Translations under genes and position numbers: made by a program
Part shown: positions 32,943-44,047 of the stretch, one piece after another
Numbering within the stretch: position 1 is the stretch's first letter
Layout of the letters: each line of letters starts with the position of its first letter
The notes under the pieces: generated by a model
Seen by the model: only the letters and a program-made list of their open reading frames with translations
Told to the model about the DNA's origin: nothing
Databases searched by the model: none
From: Humulus lupulus
Lineage: Eukaryota; Streptophyta; Magnoliopsida; Rosales; Cannabaceae
DNA: 64,000 nucleotides
Direction: 5' to 3'
Assembly (NCBI RefSeq): GCF_963169125.1
Contig: NC_084801.1
Coordinates: 111,937,061-112,001,060 of the forward strand

Positions 32943-33179
32943 CGTTTTTGCTTTTTTTTTTTTTTGTTTTAAATAAATAGACAAAATGCTTTTTTCCCAC
33001 TAAACTAGAGAACTCATAGATTTTTGTCACTCGAATTTTTCCCTTGTCAAAAATACCCCTAAACTATAACATTTGTAGACTTATGCTTCTTTTTTCCAAA
33101 ATAGTAATGGTTTGCTGACGTGACAATTTAAAAATAATTTTTTATTAATTAGTTGATTTTAAATTAGAATAAAATAAAT
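32943..33179. mobile_element. Outer left arm of a foldback/MITE-like element
   Basis: TCAAAAATACCCCTAAACTA, TTTGTAGACTTATGC and AAAATAGTAATGG-TTGCTGACGTG match, in inverted orientation, the right arm at 28300-28445. It stops where the Tat 5' LTR begins; the inner part of the arm is found at 27849, after the other Tat LTR. It contains a run of 15 T near 32951-32965. Confidence 0.58.
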
Positions 33180-33181
33180 AT

Positions 33182-33946
33182 TGTCTGTGATTTCATCATT
33201 GAACACATGACAGTCATTAGAGAAGTAATTATGCTCCTCGAGAGATAGTAAAGTACTTTAGAGCTCGCCTAGAGCACCTCGGAGTGTAGTCTCCTCCTAG
33301 TAAGTCGTAATCCCTTTTTAGTCGTGGATGTCTCCAAGTGAGGCCATGTCCTGAAGACCACCCTAGCGGTCCTCCCGCCTTCTTGACCTGATACTCATTC
33401 AGGTCTAGGAATTTTGTCATCGGGCGTGGAGAAAGCGCCAAGTGTAAGTCGCTATAACCTCGACAATTGACATTTCCCACAATGCCACCTGACATAAGAA
33501 AATGTACAGCCGCATTCTGACAGTGTAAGGGACATGGCTCCCATGAAAGAGTGGGTTGCAACTTGCAAATTGGGGCCCGTGCAATCTGCAGGGGCCCACC
33601 ATCACATTTTCCATAGAAAGGTGTTTTAATTAGGCTTTTAATCCCACTCATATGGGAATATTCTTGTAATAACTCCTCATGAAGAGAGTTAATAACCCTC
33701 AATCTCTATAAATTAGGCTAGGGTACCATTGTAAAAGGATTCACAACTTCTTTTACTCAGAGCATTCTATATGCTACCTGAGAAAACCTCAATTGAATCT
33801 TGCAATCACAATCTTCAAGAACACTAATACTAAAGACTCGTGGACTAGGGTTGTTTTATAACCCGAACCACAGAAAATCTCATTGTTAATCTTTTTTATT
33901 TTCTTTAAGTTCTGTTATTAATTTGATAGCGAAAAATCAGTCAACA
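33182..33946 (+). mobile_element. 5' LTR of Tat-type gypsy element B
   Basis: Matches 27013-27848. It ends TCAGTCAACA, followed by a primer-binding-like TTTGGTGCTTTCATTGAGAG. A TATA-like box (CTCTATAAATTAGG) lies at about 33702-33715. The extreme 5' end seems to lack some 18 bp compared with 26995. Preceded by ATAAAT (33174-33179), which also follows the Tat LTR of copy A (27849-27854), compatible with a target duplication. Confidence 0.72.
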
Positions 33947-33948
33947 TT

Positions 33949-33968
33949 TTGGTGCTTTCATTGAGAGC
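33949..33968 (+). promoter_or_regulatory. Putative primer-binding site of Tat element B
   Basis: TTGGTGCTTTCATTGAGAGC directly follows the LTR end. The position is right for a primer-binding site; which tRNA it pairs with I cannot determine from sequence alone. Confidence 0.5.
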
Positions 33969-33982
33969 TTAAAGAAATATTC

Positions 33983-36010
33983 ATGGTGACCATGCGTAAA
34001 ATGCCCCAGACAGTGTTGCTCCTCTTGCTCGAGCTGAGGGTGGAAAACCCAGCTAACCACCTCCACATGACCTCCCGGGGATGGCCCTGGAGGGTTACGA
34101 CGAGAACCCTTACTACGACGACGAAGATGGAGAGTTCTACGAGGACGTCTATCCTCAGCCTATGGACGCGAAGGATCCATTACAGGTGGTGGTGCTCCGC
34201 AGCCAGGTTGCTCCCAGCAGCAAAATCTTGATGCCTAAGAGGGGAATATCGCTGCCCTACAGAAGATGATTAACGCCATGAGGGCTACTTTGGCAGCCCA
34301 AGGGCAGCTAGTGGATCCCCATGGTGAAGTACCACCTAGGCAGCCAGCTGGCATACCACAGGCACACTTTGTTGGAGTGCCACCTATCAATGCAGCGGGC
34401 GTGCTTCCCGAGCACTCTGTTGGCATGGCCCAAGATTCGCAAGCTGGTGTGCCACCCGCGCACCCAACTGAAGCTGGTTCACCACCTGCGTCACAAGACC
34501 GTGGCAAAGGCAAAGCAGACGAAGACCCTGCTCAGGGATGGAATAGAACTCTTAGGGCTTCCGAGCCCATTCAGCCCCCGAAGAGGGCCAATGGTAACCA
34601 AGGTCGTAGAGCCCTAGGACAACGCCAGGCTACTAGCATTCGCGGAGCTCAGGGTGTTTCATGGACACATTGCCAACATCACAAAAACCCTTGCTAAGGG
34701 GCCAACAAGATAAATTTCTCTGCCAACTGAGGACAAGGAATAAGTGTCTCGGTCAATAACGAATACGTTGACTCCGAGGGGGAAACAATAGTAGGATACG
34801 TCGAAGATGATGGTCGCCACCAAGCACAGCCTGACCTGTGATAAGACTTGAATGCTCGTAGGGGCAAGGTAGCTCCCAAGGACAACCATGGGAGACAATA
34901 GCAATCAAACCTCTAAGATGACCTTAATTCTCGTAGGAGAAAACACCCGGTATAGAGTACCATTCAAAATTACGACTCTCTCCGCACAGAATTGGAGAGT
35001 TTGAAAAGGATAATACTGAGACAAGGTCATGACTCAGACTCAGAGGAAGAGGATGGAGAGCCTTGTACTCCCCACATTGTGGAAGCCCCACTTTTTCGAG
35101 GCTTAAAAAAGCCAAATATTGATTCATACAATGGAGGCACGGATCCCACCGACCATCTCTCAAAATTTAACAGATTGATGTCAGTCCACTGCGTCTCTAA
35201 GGACTCCAAGTGCCACGTCTTCTCGTTGACCTTAACGAGATCAGGGGATGAATGGTTCGAGATGCACAAGCCAGGTTCCTCCTTCCAAAGACAATTCATA
35301 GCTATGTGGAAGGTTAATTTTGAGGTTAATGCTTTGGCTAAAAAATAGCAAGGACCACTTGAGACTCTTAAAGCTTACTTCAAACACTTTAAGGAAGAAA
35401 CATCCATGACCAAGAGGGTAGATGATGGCCAAAAAGTTGATGGCCCTACAAGCTAGCATCCAAGCAGGTTCTCCACAATGGGATAGTGTCCAGTGAATAG
35501 GATGTTATAGGCTCAACGACTTCATACGTAGAGCCCAAGAGTACATCAACTGGGAGGAGGCTTAGAATGGAGCATTCAAAGTATCAGTCCATTTACCTGC
35601 TCCATTGTTCCCAAACGTCATGGCTTTGGGAACCCAATACTCGCCATACACTCTAGCCCAAATGAATGTTATGAGCGCTCCATAGTTCAACCCTTATGTT
35701 CAACCAGCTGGTTTTAGCACCATGCCAAATATAGGTTTTAGTGCTGCCTCGACATGTTATGGAGTAGATCCCATTAGATATAGTGCTTTTCAGCTTGCAT
35801 TTATTGCTGGAAATGCAGCTCCAGCCTAGTTTGCGGCACCCAACGAGACCTCTAGCAGGAGTAAATGCGGGCGAAAAGACAAGGGCAAGAGGCCCAAGAG
35901 AACTGGAGCAACTCTCGACAATTAGTACGCTCCACAATACTCTGAGTACATAGACCTGGTGGATACTCGAGAGAATATTTTCATGGCCACTGAGCCGTAG
36001 GTCCACTACC
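33983..36010 (+). pseudogene. Tat element B gag
   Basis: Starts at the first ATG after the primer site. Pieces in shifting frames: 34081-34269 (acidic, YYDDEDGEFYEDV), 34266-34697 (Pro/Ala-rich, GVPPAHPTEAGSPPA), and 34992-35348 with the Gag core (GLKKPNIDSYNGGTDPTDHL, FNRLMSVH, GDEWFEMHKPGS), ended by a stop where homology continues (QGPLETLKAYFKHFKEE). The rest, to about 36010, is broken by stops and contains the basic segment KDKGKRPKRTGATL. Its protein would have formed particles; now inactive. Confidence 0.7.
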
Positions 36011-36024
36011 AGAAACCGCCACCT

Positions 36025-36423
36025 ATGTCGGTGACTCCTTGTACAACACCATCCTGGACGTCCGACCCTAGTAAAATTTGGAGTTGTCACCTTCATACGG
36101 AACATGTTCATGAAGTTCCCTACTTAGGCAGGAATATACACACTCCAGGAGACCAAAAGGAGGCCAAGCAGTCCTACAATGTGTCCCTCAAGCATCCAGT
36201 AATGGTAATTGAGGTAGCAACCCCCGAACAGCCTCCTCTCGAGGAGATGGAGGTCCAGGCTATTAAAGAGGAAAGAGATTCCAATGAGATGGACCCCAAA
36301 GTTCCGGAAGAGAGGGCTATCGAGCCTACGGAAGAGATAGAGGTGGTGATCCTTGACGCCTTTGTCCCAGATAGAAAAATGAAGGTCGGGAAAGATCTCA
36401 AGATGGATGTCCGAGAACTCTAA
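36025..36423 (+). pseudogene. Tat element B pol linker (protease largely deleted)
   Basis: The 132-codon frame carries GRNIHTPGDQKEAKQSYNVS, the segment that in Tat elements follows the protease, and then an acidic linker (PLEEMEVQAIKEERDSNEMD) leading to RT. The protease active-site region itself is not visible between gag and this point, so a deletion probably removed it. Confidence 0.6.
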
Positions 36424-37020
36424 ATGAGATTTCTAAAAGACAATCAAGACATCGTTGCCTGGTTTCACTCCGACATTATAGGCATTGTCCCGAACATCAT
36501 ATGCCACACCTTGAACATTGATCCTAACATTGCTCCAATACAAACAAATGGAGAACGATTGACTCGACCCAAGCATTGGCTTTAAAGGCAGAGGTGTGTA
36601 AGCTCATCGCGAATGGGTTCATCGGAGAAGCTCAGTACCCAAGGTGGTTATCTAACCTAGTCCTGGTGCCCAAGCCAAACGACACTTGGAGGACATGTAT
36701 AGATTTCTCTAACCTCGACAAACCTGCCCAAAGGATTTTTTTCTTTTGCCCAAGATCGATCAGATGGTCGACCCTGCCACTAGGTATGAGTTCTTGTTCT
36801 TTATAGATGCGTACTTCGGATATAAACAAATTTCTATGCATGTTACAGATTAAGAGCATAGCAGCTTTCGGACTGACAAAGGAGTATATTGCTACAAAGT
36901 GATACTCTTCTGGCTCAAGAGTGTTGGTGCCACCTATTAGAGATCGGTAAACCGGATGTTCAAGAACCAGCTTGGATGGAACATGGAGGTTTATGTAGAC
37001 GACATGCTGCTAAAATCTAG
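36424..37020 (+). pseudogene. Tat element B reverse transcriptase
   Basis: Homology runs LKDNQDIVAWFHSDI, then LKAEVCKLIANGFIGEAQYP, WLSNLVLVPKPNDTWRTCID, a frameshift after FSNLDKPAQR, FIDAYFGYKQISMHV, and the catalytic VYVDDMLLKS at about 36990-37018 with both Asp present. At least one frameshift and three stops interrupt it. Confidence 0.75.
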
Positions 37021-37079
37021 AATAGCCCCCACCACGTGAGATATTTGGCGGATGTGTTCTCTGTCCTTCGTAGGTTCGG

Positions 37080-37865
37080 GATGAAATTGAATCCCCAGAA
37101 GTGCACTTTTGGAGTTGCCTCTGGGAAGTTCCTGGGCTTCATATTTAACACATGTGGAATAAAGGCGATTCCCAAGAAGATCAAAGCTAGGACCAAAATT
37201 CTATCCCCCTGAAAGCATAAAGACGTACAAAGCCTCACCGGGAGGATTTCAACGTTGAGTCGCTTTGTCTCCAAGCCAACTGGTAAGTGCATCTCGTTCT
37301 TCAACATCCTCCGAGGAGGTCATAGATACTAGTAGACGGAGGAATGTGAGAAGACATTCCAACAATTGAAGGCGCATATGGCCAATATGCGATCCTGTCA
37401 AAGACCATAGACGAAAAACCCCTTCTCCTCTACATGGTTGTCTCAGAGAATGACATCAGCGTCGTCCTAGTTCGCGAGGAAGGCCGCATTCAGCACCCGG
37501 TGTACTACGTAAGAAAGAGAACCCTAAAGGTGGAATCGTGATATCCACTTATGGAGACGCTAACTTTTTGCTTGATGATTGCTTCTCGGAAGCTAAGGCC
37601 CTACTTCCAAGCGCATCTCATCAAGGTCCTCACTAACCAGCCTTTGCGGCAAATCCTCTAGAAGTCGGACTCCTCGGGAAGATTCCTCGTGGAGAGGGAT
37701 TTGAACCCTCGGTATTCCAAGGGAACATAATTCTAAAGTTGATGGCCTGGCAAAGCTTGGTTCCACAAAGGACACCGAATAGTTAGACGTTGTCCCAATT
37801 GAATTTTTGGCTACTACAAGCATCTCAATCCCCAAGGAGGTAGAAGCAGTCCAGTCTCAGAACCA
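37080..37865 (+). pseudogene. Tat element B RT connection and RNase H remnant
   Basis: FGVASGKFLGFIFNTCGIKA and SLTGRISTLSRFVSK give the thumb/connection. Then LYMVVSENDISVVLVREEG, QHPVYYVRKRTLK and SRKLRPYFQAHLIKVLTNQP are the RNase H core. Every 50 codons or so there is a stop or frame change. Confidence 0.68.
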
Positions 37866-38706
37866 TTGGATGAAGCCTACTGTGAAGTAGCTAGTCTCCA
37901 GAGAGTTACCATAGGACAAGAAAGAAGCTCGAAAGCTATTTACCATGTCTCAATTGACTTCTTGGCTGCTCCAATATGTTACAATGGACAGCAAGTTGTA
38001 CATGCGAGGATATTCGTTGCCCCTTCTCCCTTGTGTTTCCAAGCAAGAAACCAGCCTTATACTCTGAAAAGTACACGGGAGCTTTTGCGGGGACCACGCT
38101 GGGGGCAGGCCTCACTATGAAAATCTTAAGACAAGGGTACTTTTGGCCTACTATGAATAGTGATGCGTTGGACTACGTCAAGAAGTGCGACAAGTTCCAA
38201 TGCTTGACAAACATACTCCAAGGTCCTCCAAATGAGCTCAGCCAGATGACAAATCCTTGGCCTTTCGCTGTCTGGCGAATTGACCTTATCGGGACCTTGC
38301 CCATTGGAAAAGGGGGAGTGAAGTACGCTATTATGGCAGTCGACCACTTCACAAAGTGGGTCAAAGCTCAACCTCTCACTACAATCACTTCCAAGAAGTC
38401 GCTAGACTTCGTCATTAAAAACATCATTTGCCGCTATGGTTTCCCGAGAAAGATATTCTCCGAAAACAACCAACAATTCGACAGTGAGTTATTAAAAGAA
38501 TTATGTCAAAGGCATGGATATGGATATGCGCCACTGCTAGGACATTTACTAGCCACTTGCCATTCTCCATGGCCTATGGATATGAAGCCATGCTCCTAGT
38601 CGAGGTGGCAATCTCCACGCAACGACAAGATACGTACAATCCGACGACATACTACACTTTACTCCGAGAGTCTCTAGAAGTTGTGGAGGAGCTCCATGAA
38701 GCTTAA
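37866..38706 (+). pseudogene. Tat element B integrase
   Basis: The frame 37976-38599 includes KILRQGYFWPTMNSDALDYV, then KKCDKFQCL (one of the two zinc-binding Cys replaced by Phe), WRIDLIGTLPIGKGGVKYAI with the first catalytic Asp, HFTKWVKAQPL, and RYGFPRKIFSENNQQFDS, where the second catalytic Asp appears as Glu. After ELCQRHG about 150 bp are missing relative to element A, and 38503-38706 gives the C-terminal TARTFTSHLPFSMAYGYEAM. Not active. Confidence 0.75.
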
Positions 38707-39384
38707 CAGCTTCGAGTATCGTCCTAGTGTCAGAGTTGGCATAAGTAGGCTCACGGTGCGTAACCTAGGAAGCTAAGCTTATCATGAGCGAAGAAAGCCT
38801 AAAATGAAAGCCAGTGTAATCAGTTTAAAATATCAAGTATCCTATGGGTAGAGAACTTGAGTTGTGTCCTGAGGACCAGCTACAGGTTCTCGACTTCCAG
38901 TAGGCGAACGGACCCCTGAGTCATTTATACTCGGGGGCAACTCAGTTCAGTGTAACCTCTCAAGAATCACGTGCCCCATGAGTAGCATTGAAAGGAACTA
39001 GAAAACTAAACCTGTCATGAGTGGAGTGGGCCTAGTGTCATGACCTAGGGAGCTTACCCTAGTATTGGAAGATCCATGACTAGGAAACTAAACTTGTTAT
39101 GAGCGAAGTAGGCCAAATGTCACAAGATCCCGAAGATAAAAATCCCGGGGAACAAAACCTAGCATTACAAAAAAAAATCCAAGTAACACGAGAGTGGACT
39201 TAAGGTTATCTTCTGAGGACCATGCGCCTGATGAGCACTAACCACTTCCTAAATCTCAAAAATTGAACGGTTGCCCGAGTCAGCAGTACTCGGGCGCAAG
39301 CTTCAAGTTACCAAAAACTAGACCACCCATGCTCACGAAGCAGGACCTAGGAAACTAAGCTTGTTGTGAGTAGAGTAGGCTTAT
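38707..39384. other. Tat element B 3' UTR, interrupted by gypsy LTR
   Basis: Matches the 3' UTR of element A (CCTAGGAAGCTAAGCTTATC, TATACTCGGGGGCAACTC and CATGACCTAGGGAGCTTACC motifs) but with fewer copies of the 75 bp repeat. It stops at CTTAT (39380-39384), where the LTR of gypsy element 3 begins; the corresponding point in element A is about 6685. The remainder of element B is not in the window. Confidence 0.65.
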
Positions 39385-42300
39385 TGTAACGCCCTGGATA
39401 GTCAAGACCGTTACACTATGTACTTTAAATAGTGTTAGATTGTTTAATTGAGTCTCTTGGCCATAAACGTCTCACTAAGGTTAATGACAAGGGTTAGGGT
39501 TTAAAATTTTGGTCAAAGGGAAACATTTACTTTTCATTAAAAATATTTGCATTCATACATGGGATCCCAACATAACGTTTAGAAGGGTCTATTACAGTTC
39601 AAAAGTTACAACTAGCACACCTAAGCGACGAAATAGGGGATACCACCCTAATTCCTCCAAGATAACCCCAGTCGTGGTGGTCGAGCAGCCGCATATGTAC
39701 ACACTGCCACCGAAGCTCGTCCAGCTTCCCTTTCCCCTTACCTACACCACATAGCACCTGTGAGCTAAGGCTCAACAACAAAACTTAAACAAGTGCGTGA
39801 ATAGTAAATACAGATTCCAAATGCATATCTAGCATGCCAAGCAGCAATAACCTGCTCATGCATGCATACAATTCCAAATAAATGATTATATGATCATTCT
39901 GGGGTCCGGTGCCCTGAATAGGTAACCATAGAGTTAACCTGGGGCCCTATGCCCTAGCAATGTGACCATCGAGTCACTCGGGGCCCTTTGCCCTAGCTTT
40001 AAGTAACTAGCCATAGAGCTAGCCAAGCGCTTTGTTTTTCCAAACGGCCATAGGGTTAGCCAACGTAATAGTACTTCCCTGATTAGGCCTAAGCTTCTCA
40101 GCCAACGCACAACGCGGTATTGCCTCCTTTGACTAATAAGTCATTGCTTTAATCAAATATTCACACAACCAGATAAATAGATAACTAGATACAAATAACC
40201 CGATACAAATCACCAGATAAAGATAACCAGATACAGATAAACATACTTACCATAATACAAGTATGCATACATATTAATCATATATCTCAGCTAATTTAAT
40301 ACAAACACAGTAATAACTATGTTTCTTAACGGGGTCGGGCCCTAACCATGCAGATAATCACATTTAACACGTACTAGGTGCAATTTTCTTACCTCAGATT
40401 CGAGTGCAATGTATAATAAGAACGACCCTTTAGCATGATCCCGATTCCGAGCCCCTAGCTGTAACTTAGTCACAACCATAATAAATGATATCCATCAATA
40501 TCGGGAGAATAAAGGCTTCCAAATCGAGTCCTAGCCTCCGAGACCTCGAATTCTACTAAACCCGGTAGTAGAATCGATGTCGAGCCCTTAGGTTTGAGTT
40601 CCCGTCACTCAAACCCTTCCTGGAAAATTTCCCCTATGTGCGCCGGGGTACCCCCTTATAGGTTGCGACGCACCTCAAGTCAGAAAGGTCCCCTACCAAA
40701 ATCTTAGGGACACGCACCGCTACTCAACCCTGAAGGGTTGAGGCGTGCCTAGGAAAAACAGGAAACCCCAAGCCCTGGGTTTATGCAGGTCACGTCACCC
40801 CAAGAACAGGGTCGCGGCAGAACCCTACGAACCTTGATTTTCTAGCTTTCTTCCTCAACCAAATCCTACAAAAATCATCCCAAATATATCCCCAAAACAA
40901 TAATTCTATCCCTCAAACATCTTCAGTACTTTAACACCAACAAAACCTAGCCCTAAACTTGACCAAATCCCCACCAAAACTCACAATTCAACACCTTGAG
41001 CCTCAAAGCTCCAAAACATCATAAAACCGAAAAAGAATTGAATCAAACAAATATTTGCAGCTTACCTCAACTATTATTTTGTCCCTCTAGCTGCTACTAA
41101 GCCAACCCCAAAATCAAGCCTTCAATTCCAAGCTCTCCAACCCTTAATTCCCTTGGCATCCAAAAAAATTCCCACAGCCATATAGAGAGAGAAATATGGA
41201 GAACATGTGGAGAGAGAGAGAGGGAGAGAGAGAGAGCTGATGAAAGTGTTTCCCTTGGTTCTGCTGAGTTCTAAGCATGCTAAGTATATCTCTTCCTAAG
41301 GCTGGGAAATGTCTAAAATACCCTTGCCCACTAACTTGCTCATCACATGCACCCAAGGGCAAATTGGTCTTTTGTCACATTTTCCCGTTAATCATAATTA
41401 ACGTCTCACAATTCTGGTTATTTCCAATATCTTGATAATATACTAAATACCCAAAATACCCCTTGACTCACCCCGGGTCGGGTATCCCATTGTGACTCTC
41501 CCTCTAACTTGCTCCCTAGGATTGCCTCATGCTGAGTTACCCAAATATATCCACATAATAATGTGGTCTCACATATATATCTCATATATGCACTGTTGAC
41601 CCTTGATTTGGTCAACGACACGGAGTCAAGTAAAATGATAAAAAACAAGATGAATTCAAGACAAAAAGATAAACGACACTAAAGTTTTAGAGTGGTTCGG
41701 CCCCAAGTAATGGTAATAACCTACGTCCACTTAGTGTTCTTATTAATGTAGAATCCCAAAAACTGTGATCAATGAACTAGGGTTCACGAGTTTCACAAGT
41801 TCGAAGATGAATACAAATTTGGCAGATAGAAACACTATATTTCTCTCAAAAGGTCTTCCAAAGAAAATGTCCACTCTCTTGAGCCTTTTGACTCTTATTT
41901 ATAGGCTAAAGGAGTTCTTCATGGGCCGATGGGCCTTAATTACATTTAATACAAGCGTATCTAAATAATAATGGAAATCACAATTATTACATAAATGCGA
42001 AATTACGTATCTGTAGAAAATATCTGAAATGCTGCGACCAGATTGGTCGCCCATAAAATATGTCGTCTGCTGAGTGAATTCTCTTCTGATCGATGGTTGA
42101 ACAGATCCTACTCACTTAAATGGTCACGTGTATCCCACATGCATGTTAATTTTTCCACGTCATCTGGTAAATCTTTTTTGGGTAAACATGAACATTTATT
42201 CCAAATATACCCGAAACGGGCCAAATTATAAAAATTGCTCGTCTAGTAAGAAACGGGTCCACATGCATATTTAATACATCTAAACATGCATATCTAGTCA

Positions 42301-42462
42301 TATTATAATATAACTCACGTAATCATATAATTATATACATATATATCACCTAAACACATATTTCATAATTCAATCACTTAGATTCAAACAATTGTCCATA
42401 ATTTGCCATCCTGGCCCTCTAATCAAGGCCCCAAGCCTTATTAGGTAATTTGGGACGTTACA
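39385..42462 (-). mobile_element. 3' LTR of minus-strand chromodomain gypsy element 3 (interrupted)
   Basis: On the plus strand starts TGTAACGCCCTGGATAGTC and ends GGGACGTTACA at 42462. Without the nested solo LTR and its duplication it is 2,478 bp, almost the same as the LTR of element 2 (2,459 bp). Inserted in the 3' UTR of Tat element B; the adjacent 5 bp is CTTAT. A GA microsatellite lies at 41209-41236. Confidence 0.9.
41594..42188 (-). mobile_element. Solo LTR, short member of the TGTTA/GTCAACA family
   Basis: On the minus strand begins TGTTTACCCAAAAAAG and ends ...GGGTCAACA, 595 bp. The flanking 5 bp are TGCAC (41589-41593) and TGAAC (42189-42193), a target duplication with one mismatch. 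TATA box GCCTATAAATAAGAG at about 41892-41906 on the minus strand. It lacks the tandem arrays of its sisters at 15627 and 21634 and so approximates the unexpanded length. Confidence 0.88.
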
Positions 42463-44047
42463 ACTATCCCCTCATTATAGAAATTTTGTCATCAAATTTT
42501 ATGTGAACAACTCGAGATACTGATCCCGCACATCTAACTCTAGCTCCCAGGTCGCTTCCTCGACCTTGCTGTCCCTCCATAATACCTTAACAAAAGGTAT
42601 AGTCTTGTTCCTCAGGACCTTGTCCTTCCTGTCTAAAATCTGAACTGGCTGCTCCTTATAGGAAAAATTTGTCTCCAGTTCCAGATCCTCATAACTCAAC
42701 ACATGAGCCTCATCTGATACACATTTCCTTAACATGGAAATATGAAATACGTTGTGCACAATAGACAGTGTCGAGGGTAAGGCCAACCTATAGGCCACCT
42801 AGCCATTCCTCTCTAGGATCTCAAATGGCCCCACAAACCTTGGGCTCAACTTGCCCTTCTTCCCAAATATCTTCACCCCTCTCAGTGGTGTTACCTTAAG
42901 GAAGACATAGTCTCCCACTTGGAATGCCACGTTCATCTACTTTTAGTTTGAATAACTTTTTCTATCTACTCTGACATACGAACATTCGAGCTCTAATCTT
43001 TTCAATAGCCTTTCTGGTCCTTTGAACTGCCTCTAGACCCAAATATTTCCTCTCATACATCATCTCATAAGGTGCCACTCCAATAGATGACTGGTAGCTG
43101 TTATTATATGAGAACTCTATCAGAGGCAAATATTTACTCCAGGACCCTTCAAAGTCCAATACGCATGCTCTCAGCATATCTTCCAATATCTGGATAGTCC
43201 TCTCAGACTGACCATCACTCTAAGGATGATAAGTTGTACTGAACTTCAGTTGTGTACTCATCGCCTTCTGTAAACTTCCCCAAAACTTGGAAGTAAAGAT
43301 AAGGTTCCTATCTGACATGATAGACCTCAGAGTCCCACGAAGGCGTACTATCCTCCTCACATAGAGCTGAATCATGATGGCCCACTGTCCTCCGACTTCC
43401 ACTTTCGGATACCCAAAGGTTGTAGTAGCTCTGTTGGTCTCTGATGCTCTACCTTGACCTGCTGACAGGTCAGGCACTTTGCCACGTACTCAGTCATGTC
43501 CCTCTTCATCCCATGCCACCAATATAAAGCTTTCAGATCCTTGTACATCTTCATGGTGCCTGTATGTAGATAATAAGGGGAAGTATGAGATTCATCCAAA
43601 ATCTCCCGTCTGATCCCAGCGTCCATCGGAACACAAATCTGATCCTTGTAACTCAACATACCCATGTCTGACACTGTATATCACTTAGACGATCCAGCTA
43701 GGACGCCCCCTCTAATCTTTCCCAACTATGGGTCACTCAGTTGTTTCTCTTTGATCCTCTCTAAAATAATAGACTGTAGGGTGATGTTAGCTAACTTGCC
43801 CACCACTAGCTCAATACCTGCTCTAGTCATATCCTCTACCAACTCTCTGGATACCCGACTTAAGGCATCTGCCACCACGTTGGCTTTTCTTGGGTGATAA
43901 AGGATCTCACAATCATAATCCTTCACCATTTATAACCAACGTCTCTCTCATGTTCAAGTCCTTCTAGGTGAAGAAGTATTTCAAATTCTTGTGATCAGTG
44001 TATATCTCACCATACAAGTAGTGGCGCTACACCTTCAATACAAAAAC
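42463..44047 (-). pseudogene. Gypsy element 3 RNase H end, integrase and chromodomain
   Basis: Minus-strand order: 43929-43726 RNase H tail and tether ([20 protein letters not shown]), 43674-43372 zinc-binding part (DESHTSPYYLHTGTMKMYKD and CLTCQQVKVEHQRP, H-H-C-C intact), 43477-43220 the core (SIMSDRNLIFTSKFWGS), 43186-42962 (MEDMLRACVLDFEGSW), and 42798-42499 the HNVFHISMLRK motif with the chromodomain tail (PVQILDRKDKVLRN, FVKVLWRDS, EEATWELE). A deletion in the core near 43390 removes the first catalytic Asp region. RNase H homology (IYTDHKNLKYFFT) ends at 44047, where a copia LTR begins. Confidence 0.84.

Noticed and set aside
34235..34513. Gly/Pro/Cys-rich minus-strand frame
   Set aside because: Antisense shadow of the Pro/Ala-rich N-terminal part of the Tat gag.
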